A stretch of DNA of 64,000 nt from Aminobacter carboxidus. GTDB lineage: Bacteria > Pseudomonadota > Alphaproteobacteria > Rhizobiales > Rhizobiaceae. Below, piece after piece: positions 9,081-18,071 of this stretch. A program made the position numbers and the translations under genes. Below the pieces are notes generated by a model. It saw nothing but the letters and a program-made list of their open reading frames with translations, was not told the DNA's origin and ran no database searches. Positions within the stretch are counted from its first letter, which is position 1. Every line of letters begins with the position of its first letter. Where the stretch lies: NCBI RefSeq assembly GCF_014863355.1, contig NZ_JACZEP010000004.1, forward strand, positions 62,001 to 126,000. Direction: 5' to 3'.

Positions 9081-9731
9081 TTACTGGCTCGCCCACACGA
9101 TGCGCGCCACCCATTCGACCTCGTGGGTCTGGAAACGCCTGATCGGATGCTCGGGGTTGAGCGACACCAGTTCGATGACGCCCTGCGTCTGGCGCTCCAG
9201 CACTTTGGCCATCACCTCGCCCGAGATCGTTTTGACCACCACGCGGTCGCCCTTGCGCACGACGGCACCCGGCTCGACGATCAGAACGTCGCCATTGCGG
9301 TAGAGCGGCAGCATCGAGTCGCCCTGCACCTCAAGCGCATAGGAACTCTCGGTCGCCCGTGCCGGAAGCTCGATCAGGTCCCAGCCCTGCCCGGCGGGAA
9401 AGCCGGCATCGTCGAAGAACCCGCCCGCTCCAGCCTGCGCGAAACCGAGCAACGGCACACCGGCCGCCCGTTCCCGCGCCCTGGCCCTGTTGACTGTTCT
9501 CGCGGGCTCGACAAACCCCAGGAACTCCTCGAGCGAGGAGTTGGTGGCTTCGATGATCTTGGCGAGCGACTCGGTCGAAGGCCAGCGCGGCCGTCCGTCG
9601 ACGGACTGGCGCTTGGATTTGTTGAACGCGGTCGAGTCGAGCCCGGCCTTCTTGGCGAGGCCCGATGCCGAAAGCGAATAGCGCTCGGCGAGAGCGTCGA
9701 TCGCGGCCCAGACACGTTCATGCGAGAGCAT
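9081..9731 (-). CDS. XRE-HTH / S24 peptidase-type repressor (LexA/CI-like fold)
   Basis: A 216-residue protein with an N-terminal helix-turn-helix (about 10-45, SASGLAKKAGLDSTAFNK) and a C-terminal S24 domain. Ser139 (GDSMLPLYRNGD) and Lys167 (VVVKTISGE) form the expected dyad, and an Ala-Gly pair (100-101, FAQAGAGG) sits where autocleavage occurs in LexA/CI proteins. The ATG at 9731 is preceded by GGGAG. This class often responds to stress or damage by self-cleavage. It is followed directly by the SNase-like gene. Upstream lie three phased copies of CCGAAAGG, a candidate autoregulatory operator. Confidence 0.88.
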   Translation of the reverse strand: MLSHERVWAAIDALAERYSLSASGLAKKAGLDSTAFNKSKRQSVDGRPRWPSTESLAKIIEATNSSLEEFLGFVEPARTVNRARARERAAGVPLLGFAQAGAGGFFDDAGFPAGQGWDLIELPARATESSYALEVQGDSMLPLYRNGDVLIVEPGAVVRKGDRVVVKTISGEVMAKVLERQTQGVIELVSLNPEHPIRRFQTHEVEWVARIVWASQ

Positions 9732-9738
9732 GGCGCTC

Positions 9739-9788
9739 CCTTTCGGACAGGAAAAAATACCTTTCGGCATTTAACCACGCCTTTCCGG
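9739..9788 (-). promoter_or_regulatory. Three phased direct repeats upstream of the S24 repressor
   Basis: On the minus strand CCGAAAGG occurs at 9739-9746 and 9760-9767, with CCGGAAAGG at 9780-9788. The copies are 20-21 bp apart, about two helical turns, so they face the same side of DNA. The nearest copy overlaps the ribosome-binding region of the repressor gene. This is the layout of a multi-site operator; binding by the adjacent S24 protein is inferred. Confidence 0.5.
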
Positions 9789-9854
9789 AATGTCCAGTGC
9801 GCAGCGACCTCGCCCGCCTCACCTGAAGGGCGTCAGGTGGGGGCGCGGCCCGCC

Positions 9855-10403
9855 TCATTCGCCCGATTTGGCGAGCGTCCGCAGTCCCTTGTGCGAGGCG
9901 ATGAAGATGCGCTCTTCCTCGCTCACATCGCGTGGCGCAGCCCCTTGGTAGCCTAGTTCGCGCACCAGCTCGTCGATCTGCACGAAACGGCGGTTGGACC
10001 GGTCGTAGACGCCAGCACTGGTCATGATCAGTGCCGCGGTCTCGCCATTGTCGAGCACGAAGCGATGCTTGCCGATGACCTCGGAGCCGTTCCAGGTCTC
10101 GATCGAAGACACTACCTCGAAGCTCTTCCACAGCCTGATCTCGCGCACGAACACCGTCTGCAGCCCACCCAGCATCGGCGCCCAGCCGCGCTTGCGGGCA
10201 AGCTCGATCAGGCCCGAACGCATGAAGATGTCGATGCGGCCGACATCGGCCAGCATCATGTAGCGCGCATTGTTGAGATGCATGTTGAAGTCGATGTCGG
10301 TCGGCAGGCAGCGGAACGACAGCCGGCCCTCATCGCCAAAACGGTAAGGGCCGCGACGAGCTTTCGTCGCGGCCATGCGTGCCAGTCTTGCCCAGACGTA
10401 CAT
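9855..10403 (-). CDS. Acyl-CoA thioesterase, hotdog fold (4HBT-like)
   Basis: A 182-residue protein with the hotdog motif DIDFNMHLNNARYMMLAD (about 37-54), as in 4-hydroxybenzoyl-CoA-type and THEM6-like thioesterases. It is the last gene of the beta-oxidation cluster and starts six bases after the stop of the hydratase/dehydrogenase, so it is very likely cotranscribed. Probable role: releasing free acids from CoA esters that stall or accumulate during fatty-acid breakdown. Acyl-chain preference cannot be read. Confidence 0.85.
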   Translation of the reverse strand: MYVWARLARMAATKARRGPYRFGDEGRLSFRCLPTDIDFNMHLNNARYMMLADVGRIDIFMRSGLIELARKRGWAPMLGGLQTVFVREIRLWKSFEVVSSIETWNGSEVIGKHRFVLDNGETAALIMTSAGVYDRSNRRFVQIDELVRELGYQGAAPRDVSEEERIFIASHKGLRTLAKSGE

Positions 10404-10409
10404 CGTGCC

Positions 10410-12629
10410 TCAGGCCGCCTTCTTTTCCTCAGCCTTCGCGTAGGGGTCGAAGCGCTGGTAGAAGGTCTCGCCCTTCTCGGCCATGTCTATGAGAAGTTTG
10501 GGCGCCTTGAACTCGGCGCCGTACTTCTTCTGCAGCTCCTTGGCGATCTTGACGAACTTCTTGGCGCCGATGCCGTCGATGTAAGACAGCGCGCCACCCG
10601 TGTAGGGCGCGAAGCCGAAGGCCAGGATCGAGCCGACGTCCGCTTCGCGCGGGTCGGTGACGATGCCCTCTTCCATCACCCGCACCGCTTCAAGTGCGAT
10701 GACGGAAAGCAGGCGCTGCTTGAGCTCCTCGACATCGACCTTTTCCGGAGCAAGCTGCGGATAGAGGTCCTTGAGGCCCGGCCACAGCTTCTTCTTCGCG
10801 GGCTTCGCCGGATAGTCGTAGAAGCCCTTGATGTTCTTGCGGCCGAGGCGGCCGTGGGTGTCGACCATGGTGTTGATCAACGCCATCTGGCGCGGATCAA
10901 CGGCCTTTTCGCCGAGATCCCTGATCGTCTGCTTCATGATCTTCTGGGCGAGATCGACAGCCGTCTCGTCGGTCAGCGCCAGCGGTCCCACCGGCATGCC
11001 GGCAGCCTTGGCGGCGTTTTCGATCATCGCAGCCGGCACGCCTTCGATCAGCATCTTGAAGGCTTCCGACATGTAGCGCAGCACGCAGCGGTTGACGTAG
11101 AAGCCGCGTGTGTCGTTGACGACGATCGGCGTCTTCTTGATCGCACGGACGAAGTCCATCGCCACCGCCAGCGCCTTGTCACCGGTCTTCTTGCCCATGA
11201 TGATCTCGACCAGCATCATCTTGTCGACAGGCGAGAAGAAGTGGATGCCGATGAAGTTCTTCGGGCGGGCCGAGTTCTTGGCGAGCGAGGTGATCGGGAT
11301 GGTCGAGGTGTTCGAGGCGAACACCGCCGACGACTTGATCACGGCTTCCGCCTTCTCGGTGGTGACCTTTTTGACTTCCGAATCCTCGAACACCGCCTCG
11401 ACCACCAGGTCGCATCCGGCGAGGTCGGCATAGTCGGCGCTCGGCGTGATCAGCGACAACAGTTTTTCGCGATCCTCGGCCTTGGCGCGGCCCTTCTTGA
11501 CCTGTTCCGAGATCAGGCTGTCGGAATGCGCCTTGCCCTTGTCGGCCGATTCCTGATCGCGGTCGACCAGCACAACCGGGATGCCGGCCTTGGCCGTGAC
11601 ATAGGCGATACCAGCGCCCATGAAGCCGGCACCGATGATGCCGATCTTCTTGAACTTGGTATCAGCGATGCCGTCGGGACGGCGCGCGCCCTTGTTCAGC
11701 TCCTGCAGCGACACGAACAGCGAGCGGATCATCGCCGCTGCTTCCTTGGTCTGCATGATCTCGGTGAAGTAGCGCTGCTCGATGCGCAGGCCGGTGTCGA
11801 ACGGCACCAGCAGGCCCTCATAGACCGACTTCAGGATCGCGGTCGCGGCCGGGTAATTGCCATAGGTCTCGCGGCGCAGGATGGCGATTGCCGGCGGCCA
11901 CAGATTGGCGCCCGCCGCCGAATAGACCGGGCCGCCGGGCAGCTTGAAGCCCTTCTCGTCCCAGGGCTGGACCGGCTTCAGGCCGTTCTTGATCATCGCC
12001 TTGGCGGTTTCGATCAGCTTCTTGGGCTCGGCGATCTCGTGGATCAGGCCCATGCTCTTGGCCTTTTGCGGCGAAAGTGTCTGACCCGACGTCAGCATCT
12101 GCAGCGCCTGCTGCGTGTCGGTCAGCCTGGGCACGCGCTGGGTGCCGCCGGCGCCCGGGAAGATGCCGACCTTGACTTCCGGCAAGGCCATCTTGACCTT
12201 GTCTGAGTCCGCCGCGACACGGCCGTGGCAAGCCAGCGACAACTCAAATGCGCCGCCCATGCAGGTGCCGTTGATCGCCGAGACCCACGGCTTGCCGGAA
12301 GTCTCGAGCTTGCGCCACAGGCCGCCCATGCGACCGGCATTGTCGAACAAAAGCTTGGCCGCCTTTTCCGGGTCCTTGGCCTTTTCCTTGGCGAAGATCT
12401 TGAGCATCTTCTGCAGCATGGTCAGGTCGGCGCCACCGGAGAATGTCTCCTTGCCCGAGGTGATGACAGCGCCCTTGATGCCGGCATCCGCCACCACCTG
12501 GTCGATGATCTTGTCGAGCTCGTTCATCACCTCTTCGGTGAAGACGTTCATCGAACGGTCGGGCATGTTCCAGGTGACGAGCGCGACGCCATCGGCATCG
12601 GTTTCGACCGTGAAGTTGGTATAGGTCAT
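10410..12629 (-). CDS. fadJ: Bifunctional enoyl-CoA hydratase / 3-hydroxyacyl-CoA dehydrogenase
   Basis: A 739-residue FadB/FadJ-type alpha subunit. The crotonase domain (about 1-200) has oxyanion and acid-base residues in [11 protein letters not shown] (Glu129) and [15 protein letters not shown] (Glu151). The NAD-binding domain starts at about 327 with [14 protein letters not shown] (GxGxxG, 333-338), and the HCDH C-terminal domains follow ([14 protein letters not shown] contains the catalytic His). It performs steps 2 and 3 of beta-oxidation. A strong AAGGAGA precedes the ATG. It lies 22 bp downstream of the thiolase gene. Whether it is called FadB or FadJ is arbitrary here. Confidence 0.94.
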   Translation of the reverse strand: MTYTNFTVETDADGVALVTWNMPDRSMNVFTEEVMNELDKIIDQVVADAGIKGAVITSGKETFSGGADLTMLQKMLKIFAKEKAKDPEKAAKLLFDNAGRMGGLWRKLETSGKPWVSAINGTCMGGAFELSLACHGRVAADSDKVKMALPEVKVGIFPGAGGTQRVPRLTDTQQALQMLTSGQTLSPQKAKSMGLIHEIAEPKKLIETAKAMIKNGLKPVQPWDEKGFKLPGGPVYSAAGANLWPPAIAILRRETYGNYPAATAILKSVYEGLLVPFDTGLRIEQRYFTEIMQTKEAAAMIRSLFVSLQELNKGARRPDGIADTKFKKIGIIGAGFMGAGIAYVTAKAGIPVVLVDRDQESADKGKAHSDSLISEQVKKGRAKAEDREKLLSLITPSADYADLAGCDLVVEAVFEDSEVKKVTTEKAEAVIKSSAVFASNTSTIPITSLAKNSARPKNFIGIHFFSPVDKMMLVEIIMGKKTGDKALAVAMDFVRAIKKTPIVVNDTRGFYVNRCVLRYMSEAFKMLIEGVPAAMIENAAKAAGMPVGPLALTDETAVDLAQKIMKQTIRDLGEKAVDPRQMALINTMVDTHGRLGRKNIKGFYDYPAKPAKKKLWPGLKDLYPQLAPEKVDVEELKQRLLSVIALEAVRVMEEGIVTDPREADVGSILAFGFAPYTGGALSYIDGIGAKKFVKIAKELQKKYGAEFKAPKLLIDMAEKGETFYQRFDPYAKAEEKKAA

Positions 12630-12651
12630 GTCTGTCTCCTTCCGGCCGAAA

Positions 12652-13860
12652 TCAAACGCGTTCGATGATCGTTGCGGTGCCCATGCCGGCGCCGATGCAC
12701 AGCGTCACGAGCGCGGTGTTCAGGTCGCGGCGCTCGAGCTCGTCGAGCACGGTGCCGAGGATCATCGCACCGGTGGCGCCCAGCGGGTGGCCCATGGCAA
12801 TCGCGCCGCCATTGACGTTGATCTTGTCGTGGGGAATCTCGAAGGCCTGCATGTAGCGCAGCACCACCGAGGCGAAAGCCTCGTTGAGCTCGAACAGGTC
12901 GATGTCGGAGATCTTCATCTTGGCGCGCTTGAGCAGCTTCTCGGTGACGTCGACCGGACCGGTCAGCATCATCGCCGGCTCGGAGCCGATGTTGGAAAAG
13001 GCGCGGATGCGGGCGCGCGGCTTGAGGCCGAGCGTCTTGCCGGCCTTCTTGGAGCCGAGCAGGACGGCTGCCGCACCATCGACGATGCCCGACGAGTTGC
13101 CGGCATGGTGCACGTGGTTGATCTCTTCAAGTTCGGGATAGCGCTGCACGGCGATCGCGTCGAAGCCGCCCATCTCGCCGGGCATGACGAAGGACGGGTT
13201 GAGCTGGCCGAGCGACTGCATGTCGGTGGTCGGGCGCATGTGCTCGTCATGGTCAAGGATGGTCAGGCCGTTCTGATCCTTGACCGGCACGACCGACTTC
13301 TTGAAGTAACCCTTCTCCCACGCCTTGGCGGCGCGCTTCTGGCTCTCGACCGCATAGCCGTCGACGTCGTCACGCGAGAAGCCGTATTTGGTGGCGATCA
13401 GGTCGGCGGAAACGCCCTGCGGCATGAACCAGGCCGGCATGCCGACCGAAGGATCCATGAACCAGGCGCCGCCCGACATGCCCATGCCGACGCGCGACAT
13501 CGACTCGACGCCACCGGCGATGACGATCTCGTCGGCGCCCTGGGCGATCTTGGCCGCGCCGAAATTGATGGCATCGAGGCCCGACGCGCAGAAGCGCGAA
13601 ATCTGCATGCCCGGCGCCTTGTTGTCGTAGCCGGCCTCGAAGGCTGCCGAGCGCGGGATCACCGAACCGGCTTCGCCGACCGGGTCGACGCAACCGAAGA
13701 TGATGTCGTCGACCTCAGCGGTGTCGAGCCCGTTGCGGTCGCGCAGCGCTTCCAACACCTTGGCGCCAAGGCGCACCGCCGGCACTTCGTGCAGCGATCC
13801 GTCCTTCTTGCCCTTGCCGCGCGGCGTGCGCACGGCGTCATAGACAAAAGCGTCAGCCAT
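12652..13860 (-). CDS. fadA: Acetyl-CoA C-acyltransferase (thiolase)
   Basis: A 402-residue thiolase. The nucleophile is Cys91 ([14 protein letters not shown]), the His motif [15 protein letters not shown] is near residue 358, and the second Cys is Cys388 in [10 protein letters not shown]. It performs the last step of beta-oxidation and probably forms a complex with the downstream bifunctional subunit, as in FadAB-type trifunctional systems. Position in the middle of the minus-strand operon supports a role in fatty-acid breakdown rather than polyhydroxybutyrate synthesis. Confidence 0.94.
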   Translation of the reverse strand: MADAFVYDAVRTPRGKGKKDGSLHEVPAVRLGAKVLEALRDRNGLDTAEVDDIIFGCVDPVGEAGSVIPRSAAFEAGYDNKAPGMQISRFCASGLDAINFGAAKIAQGADEIVIAGGVESMSRVGMGMSGGAWFMDPSVGMPAWFMPQGVSADLIATKYGFSRDDVDGYAVESQKRAAKAWEKGYFKKSVVPVKDQNGLTILDHDEHMRPTTDMQSLGQLNPSFVMPGEMGGFDAIAVQRYPELEEINHVHHAGNSSGIVDGAAAVLLGSKKAGKTLGLKPRARIRAFSNIGSEPAMMLTGPVDVTEKLLKRAKMKISDIDLFELNEAFASVVLRYMQAFEIPHDKINVNGGAIAMGHPLGATGAMILGTVLDELERRDLNTALVTLCIGAGMGTATIIERV

Positions 13861-13891
13861 TTTCTTGCTCCTTGGTTTCCGGACCGGCTTC

Positions 13892-15064
13892 TCAGAGCGA
13901 GCGCGCGATCAGCAACTTCATGATCTCGTTGGTGCCGCCATAGATGCGCTGTACGCGAGCGTCGCGATACATGCGGGCGATCGGGTATTCGTTCATATAA
14001 CCATAGCCGCCGAACAATTGCAGGCATTCGTCGACGATCTTGCACTGCAGGTCCGACAGCCAATACTTGGCCATCGAAGCAGTTACCGGATCGAGCCCGC
14101 CAGAAATGTGACGGGCGACGCAGTCATTGTAGAAGACGCGCCCGATCGTCGCCTCGGTCTTGAGCTCGGCCAGCTTGAACTGGGTGTTCTGGAAGTCGAG
14201 GATCGCCTTGCCGAAGGCCTTGCGGTCCTTGACGTAATCGATGGTCTCGGCGAGCGCGCGCTCGATCATGGCGATCGCGCCGGTGCCGATCTGCAGCCGC
14301 TCCTGCGGCAGCTGCTGCATCAATTGGACGAAGCCCTGCCCCTCCTCCTGCCCGAGCAGGTTGGAGGTCGGCACGCGCACGTCGTTGAAGAACAGCTCGG
14401 AAGTGTCGTTGGCCTTCAATCCGATCTTGTCGAGGTTGCGGCCGCGCTCGAAGCCATCGACCTCATCCGTCTCGACAACGATCAGCGACGTACCCTTGGC
14501 GCCCTTCGACGGGTCCGTCTTGGTCACCAAAATGATCAGGTTGGCGTGCTGGCCGTTGGTGATGAAGGTCTTCGAACCGTTGATACGGTAGTGGTTGCCA
14601 TCCTTTTCGGCGCGCGTCTTGACGCCTTGCAGGTCGGAGCCAGCTCCCGGCTCGGTCATGGCAATGGCGCCGATCAGCTCGCCGGTCGCCATCTTGGGCA
14701 ACCACTTCTTCTTCTGCTCTTCGGAGCCGTAATGAAGGATGTAGGGCGCTACGATCGAATTGTGCAGGGCGATGCCGAAGCCGTCGACGCCGACATGGCC
14801 GATCGCTTCGATGATCGCACTCTCATGGGCAAAGGTGCCGCCCGAACCGCCATATTCCTCCGGCATCGACGCACAGAGCAGGCCGGCTGCGCCGGCCTTT
14901 TCCCAGCTCGCGCGGTCGACCATCTCGTTCTTCTCGTACGCGTCGTAATGCGGCAGGATTTCTTCCGACATGAAGCGATGCGCCATGTCGTAGAGCATCG
15001 CCACGTCGTCCGCCGCCCAGGCGGGCTTGGGCAGCCCCAAGATATCAGATGGATTGGTCGCCAC
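13892..15064 (-). CDS. Acyl-CoA dehydrogenase (isovaleryl/short-chain type)
   Basis: A 390-residue flavoprotein of the standard acyl-CoA dehydrogenase length. Motifs: AMTEPGAGSDLQGVKTRAEK (FAD/substrate loop), FITNGQHANL, and the C-terminal QRIYGGTNEIMKLLIARSL. The IYGGTNEIMK form resembles isovaleryl-CoA and related enzymes rather than the medium-chain IYEGT form. GTG at 15064 is chosen because GGAGGA lies just upstream. It sits between the larger dehydrogenase and the thiolase genes and catalyses the first step of beta-oxidation or branched-chain acyl-CoA oxidation. Confidence 0.93.
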   Translation of the reverse strand: MATNPSDILGLPKPAWAADDVAMLYDMAHRFMSEEILPHYDAYEKNEMVDRASWEKAGAAGLLCASMPEEYGGSGGTFAHESAIIEAIGHVGVDGFGIALHNSIVAPYILHYGSEEQKKKWLPKMATGELIGAIAMTEPGAGSDLQGVKTRAEKDGNHYRINGSKTFITNGQHANLIILVTKTDPSKGAKGTSLIVVETDEVDGFERGRNLDKIGLKANDTSELFFNDVRVPTSNLLGQEEGQGFVQLMQQLPQERLQIGTGAIAMIERALAETIDYVKDRKAFGKAILDFQNTQFKLAELKTEATIGRVFYNDCVARHISGGLDPVTASMAKYWLSDLQCKIVDECLQLFGGYGYMNEYPIARMYRDARVQRIYGGTNEIMKLLIARSL

Positions 15065-15129
15065 GTGCTCCTCCGCGTTTCGACGCCGCAAAATATGGGA
15101 CGGCCGCGAACGGCCGTCCGGCTATTCGA

Positions 15130-16926
15130 TCAGAACGCCTCCGCCGAGAGCGCCATCATCGTCGCCGAACCGGTCGAGAGCCGCGCCAGATGCGCCGAGG
15201 TCTCGGGCATGACGCGCTCCATGAAGTAGCGGCCGGTCACCAGCTTGGTCTCGTAGAAATCGGCCGAGCCGTTGGCGCCTGTCGCCAGCTTGTCCTGCGC
15301 CGTCTTGACCATCCGACCCCACATGTAGCCGAGCGCCACGAGGCCGAAGAGATGCATGTAGTCGGTCGAGGCGGCACCGGCATTGTCCGGATTGGCCATG
15401 CCGTTCTGCACCAGCCACATGGTCGCGGCCTGCAGGTCGTTGAGCCCCTTCTTCAGCCCCTTGGTGTAAGGCGCCATCTGCTCGTCGCCGCGATTGGCCT
15501 CGCAGAACTCGCCGACTTCCTTGAAGAAGGCCTGCACGGCGCGGCCGCCATTGAGGCCGAGCTTGCGGCCGACGAGGTCGAGCGCCTGCACGCCATTGGC
15601 GCCTTCATAGATCATGGCGATGCGGGCATCGCGCACGAACTGGCTCATGCCATGCTCTTCGATGTAGCCGTGGCCGCCGAACACCTGCTGCGCCATCACG
15701 GCGTGCTCGAAGCCCTTGTCGGTCAGCACGCCCTTCACCACCGGCGTCATCAGGCCCATGTGGTCGTCGGCGGCCTGGCGCTCGCCGCCGTCCTCGGAGC
15801 GATGGGCGACGTCGGAGTTGATCGCGGTCCACAGCACCAGAGCGCGACCGGCCTCGTTGAAGGCCTTCATGGTCATCAGCTTGCGGCGGATGTCGGGGTG
15901 GACGATGATCGGGTCGGCCTTCTTGTCAGGCGCCTTCGGGCCGGTCAGCGAACGGCCCTGGATACGATCCTTGGCGTAGGCGACGGCGTTCTGGTAGGCG
16001 ACCTCGGAGACCGCCAGGCCCTGCAGGCCAACGCCGAGGCGGGCCTCGTTCATCATCGTGAACATCGCCTTCAGGCCGCCATTGGCCTCGCCGAGCAGGA
16101 AGCCGTTCGCCTCGTCATAGTTCATGACGCAGGTCGAGTTGCCGTGGATGCCCATCTTCTCTTCGATCGAGCCGCACGACACAGCATTGCGGGCGCCGGG
16201 ATTGCCTGAAGCATCGAGATTGAACTTCGGCACGATGAACAGCGAGATGCCCTTCACGCCCTCCGGCGCTCCCTCGATGCGGGCCAGCACCAGATGGATG
16301 ATGTTATCAGACATGTCGTGCTCGCCGGCCGAGATGAAGATCTTCTGTCCGGAAATCTTGTAGGAGCCGTCGCCGTTCGGTACGGCCTTGGAGCGCAGCA
16401 GGCCGAGGTCGGTGCCGCAATGCGGCTCGGTCAGGTTCATGGTGCCGGTCCAGGCGCCCTCGACCATCTTGGGCAGCCAGGTGGCCTTCTGCTCGTCCGA
16501 GCCATGCACGAGGATCGCAGCCATCGCACCCTGGGTCAGGCCGGGATACATCATCAGCGCCATGTTGGCCGCCGACATGTATTCGCCGACCGCCGAGTGA
16601 ACGGTGTAAGGCAGGCCCTGGCCGCCATGCTCGACCGGCACGGCGAGACCCATCCAGCCGCCTTCGCGATACTGGTCGAAGGCTTCCTTGAAACCCTTGG
16701 GCGTGGTGACGGAGCCGTCGTCGTTGCGGACGCAGCCTTCCATGTCGCCGACGCGGTTGAGCGGATGCATGACGTTTTCGGAGAGCTTGGCGCCCTCGGC
16801 GAGGATCGCCTCCAGTACGTCGGGGCTGGCGTCGGAGAAGCCGGCGAGGTTGCTGTAGCGCTCGTAGCCGAGCACGTCGTTGAGCACGAAAAGGGTGTCT
16901 TGGACCGGCGCGCGGAATATCGGCAT
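15130..16926 (-). CDS. Large acyl-CoA dehydrogenase (FadE5/DmdC-like)
   Basis: A 598-residue acyl-CoA dehydrogenase with the extra N-terminal segment ([19 protein letters not shown]) and extra C-terminal domain seen in FadE5/DmdC-like proteins. The core has [28 protein letters not shown] and [18 protein letters not shown], which carries the likely catalytic Glu. The ATG at 16926 follows GGAGGAAG. It is the first gene of the beta-oxidation operon, and its promoter region carries a perfect 13-bp inverted repeat (17007-17036) that probably binds the MerR protein encoded just upstream. Confidence 0.93.
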   Translation of the reverse strand: MPIFRAPVQDTLFVLNDVLGYERYSNLAGFSDASPDVLEAILAEGAKLSENVMHPLNRVGDMEGCVRNDDGSVTTPKGFKEAFDQYREGGWMGLAVPVEHGGQGLPYTVHSAVGEYMSAANMALMMYPGLTQGAMAAILVHGSDEQKATWLPKMVEGAWTGTMNLTEPHCGTDLGLLRSKAVPNGDGSYKISGQKIFISAGEHDMSDNIIHLVLARIEGAPEGVKGISLFIVPKFNLDASGNPGARNAVSCGSIEEKMGIHGNSTCVMNYDEANGFLLGEANGGLKAMFTMMNEARLGVGLQGLAVSEVAYQNAVAYAKDRIQGRSLTGPKAPDKKADPIIVHPDIRRKLMTMKAFNEAGRALVLWTAINSDVAHRSEDGGERQAADDHMGLMTPVVKGVLTDKGFEHAVMAQQVFGGHGYIEEHGMSQFVRDARIAMIYEGANGVQALDLVGRKLGLNGGRAVQAFFKEVGEFCEANRGDEQMAPYTKGLKKGLNDLQAATMWLVQNGMANPDNAGAASTDYMHLFGLVALGYMWGRMVKTAQDKLATGANGSADFYETKLVTGRYFMERVMPETSAHLARLSTGSATMMALSAEAF

Positions 16927-17006
16927 TGCTCTTCCTCCAGCAAATGTGAGCCGGTTCCGGCCAGACGGTATGCGACGGGGAACCGCTTGTCGAACCGCGA
17001 TTAGCA

Positions 17007-17036
17007 AAAATTGACGTTTGCGTAAACGTCAATTTT
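17007..17036. promoter_or_regulatory. Perfect palindromic operator, probable MerR-family site
   Basis: AAAATTGACGTTT (17007-17019), a 4-base spacer GCGT, then its exact complement AAACGTCAATTTT (17024-17036). The site lies about 80 bp upstream of the first beta-oxidation gene. It resembles operators of LiuR-type MerR regulators of acyl-CoA degradation (TTTACGTAAACG-like). The same TGACGTTT-N4-AAACGTCA core recurs at 33080-33099 in front of the nitronate monooxygenase gene. Confidence 0.75.
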
Positions 17037-17119
17037 CGTAGCGACCAATTTTTAGATGAAATTGTTGCGTAATGGGCCGCCGACAAGCGCGAAAGGGGCC
17101 CGCTTTGCCCCCAAACGCA

Positions 17120-17155
17120 AAACGACCCGGCGCAGTCTCCCGCGCCGGGTCGTTT
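17120..17155 (-). terminator. Rho-independent-type terminator of the MerR gene
   Basis: An inverted repeat with arms AACGACCCGGCGC and GCGCCGGGTCGTT (14 paired bases including the flanking A-T) starts 22 bp after the MerR stop. On the minus strand it is followed by TTTTGCGTTT. This is a strong GC-rich stem with a T-rich tail. Confidence 0.75.
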
Positions 17156-17176
17156 CAGAAAAGCGAAAACGCCTGG

Positions 17177-17632
17177 TTAGCTGGCAGCGCTTGCCTGCAC
17201 GGCGGTGCGCTCGGCAAGCAGCTGGCGGACGACATTCATGTGGTTGTTCAGTTCGCCGATCGCCTCGTCGAGCAGCTGGCGCTGCTTCTGCAGACGGCCG
17301 AGCTGCTTGTCCGACTTGTCGAGCGTCAGGCGCAGTTGCTTGGCGTTGGTGCCGGTCGGATCGTAGAGGTCGATCATCTGCTTGACGTCGCGCAGCGAGA
17401 AACCGACCTTCCTGCCGAGCAGGATCAGCTTCAGCCGGGCGCGGTCGCGACGGGTGTAAAGGCGCGTCGCACCCTCACGCTTGGGGTTGAGCAACCCCTT
17501 GTCTTCGTAGAAACGCAGCGTCCGCAAGGTGACGCCATACTTCTTTGCCATTTCGCCGATGCGGACATAGTCCTCGCCGGAGAGATTGTTTTCATTGGCC
17601 GCGACATCGGCGACCGATACAAGCTTCATCAT
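17177..17632 (-). CDS. MerR-family transcriptional regulator of acyl-CoA metabolism
   Basis: A 151-residue protein with a short N-terminal extension (about 22 residues), then the MerR HTH (YVRIGEMAKKYGVTLRTLRFYEDKGLL, about 22-48), the wing, and a long C-terminal coiled coil (about 95-135) for dimerisation. No metal-binding cysteines, so it is not a metal sensor. Its position next to the beta-oxidation operon and the palindromes beside it suggest a LiuR/PsrA-like role, sensing acyl-CoA and repressing degradation genes. Identity as an orthologue of LiuR is inference. Confidence 0.85.
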   Translation of the reverse strand: MMKLVSVADVAANENNLSGEDYVRIGEMAKKYGVTLRTLRFYEDKGLLNPKREGATRLYTRRDRARLKLILLGRKVGFSLRDVKQMIDLYDPTGTNAKQLRLTLDKSDKQLGRLQKQRQLLDEAIGELNNHMNVVRQLLAERTAVQASAAS

Positions 17633-17764
17633 CTACTCTGCTATCCCCAATTGCGAGCAAAGGCGGCGGGGCCGGCCAGGTGCTCTGATGGAAGCCGCAG
17701 GGGGCGGGGCTTCCGATCGTGGTTTCTATGTAAATGCTTCCAAAGACGGCGATCTGTACACGTC

Positions 17765-17780
17765 TTACGTTTACGTAAAT
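17765..17780. promoter_or_regulatory. Candidate MerR operator upstream of its own gene
   Basis: TTACGTTTACGTAAAT lies 133-148 bp upstream of the MerR start, in the gap before the podJ-like gene. It contains an ACGTTTACGT core close to the published LiuR-type consensus and shares the ACGTTT half with the two stronger sites in this window. Symmetry is imperfect, so this is a weaker call than 17007-17036. The surrounding gap (17633-18071) holds no gene. Confidence 0.45.
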
Positions 17781-18071
17781 GCTATAACGATACCGCCTAC
17801 CCTACGCAAGGGAAATCTGGCCGATTTCACCGCCAAGACGGTTACACAACGTCGCACTTTCTTAAGTTTGGTTAAGAGCTTGTTTACCACGTTGAGGGAA
17901 ATGTACGCGTGTCGGTTCCCCCGTGGTCATCATGTATCGAATTGTTCACGGTTTCGGAGGGCGGCGAAAAGCCCCGGAAGCCTAGATCCGTGGCCTGACG
18001 CAGTCTCCGTTCCCGGCGCGGATTTGAGACTTCTGGTTCCGACACCAGCACTCTGGCCAACGGGCGTTTCG

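Noticed and set aside
10065-12206. A 700-codon open frame on the plus strand opposite the hydratase/dehydrogenase gene
   Set aside because: Composition is that of an antisense shadow (His/Arg/Asp-rich, no domain), while the minus strand encodes a full FadJ-type enzyme with all motifs. Similar shadows oppose lysS, thiolase, the acyl-CoA dehydrogenases and the acyl-CoA ligase.
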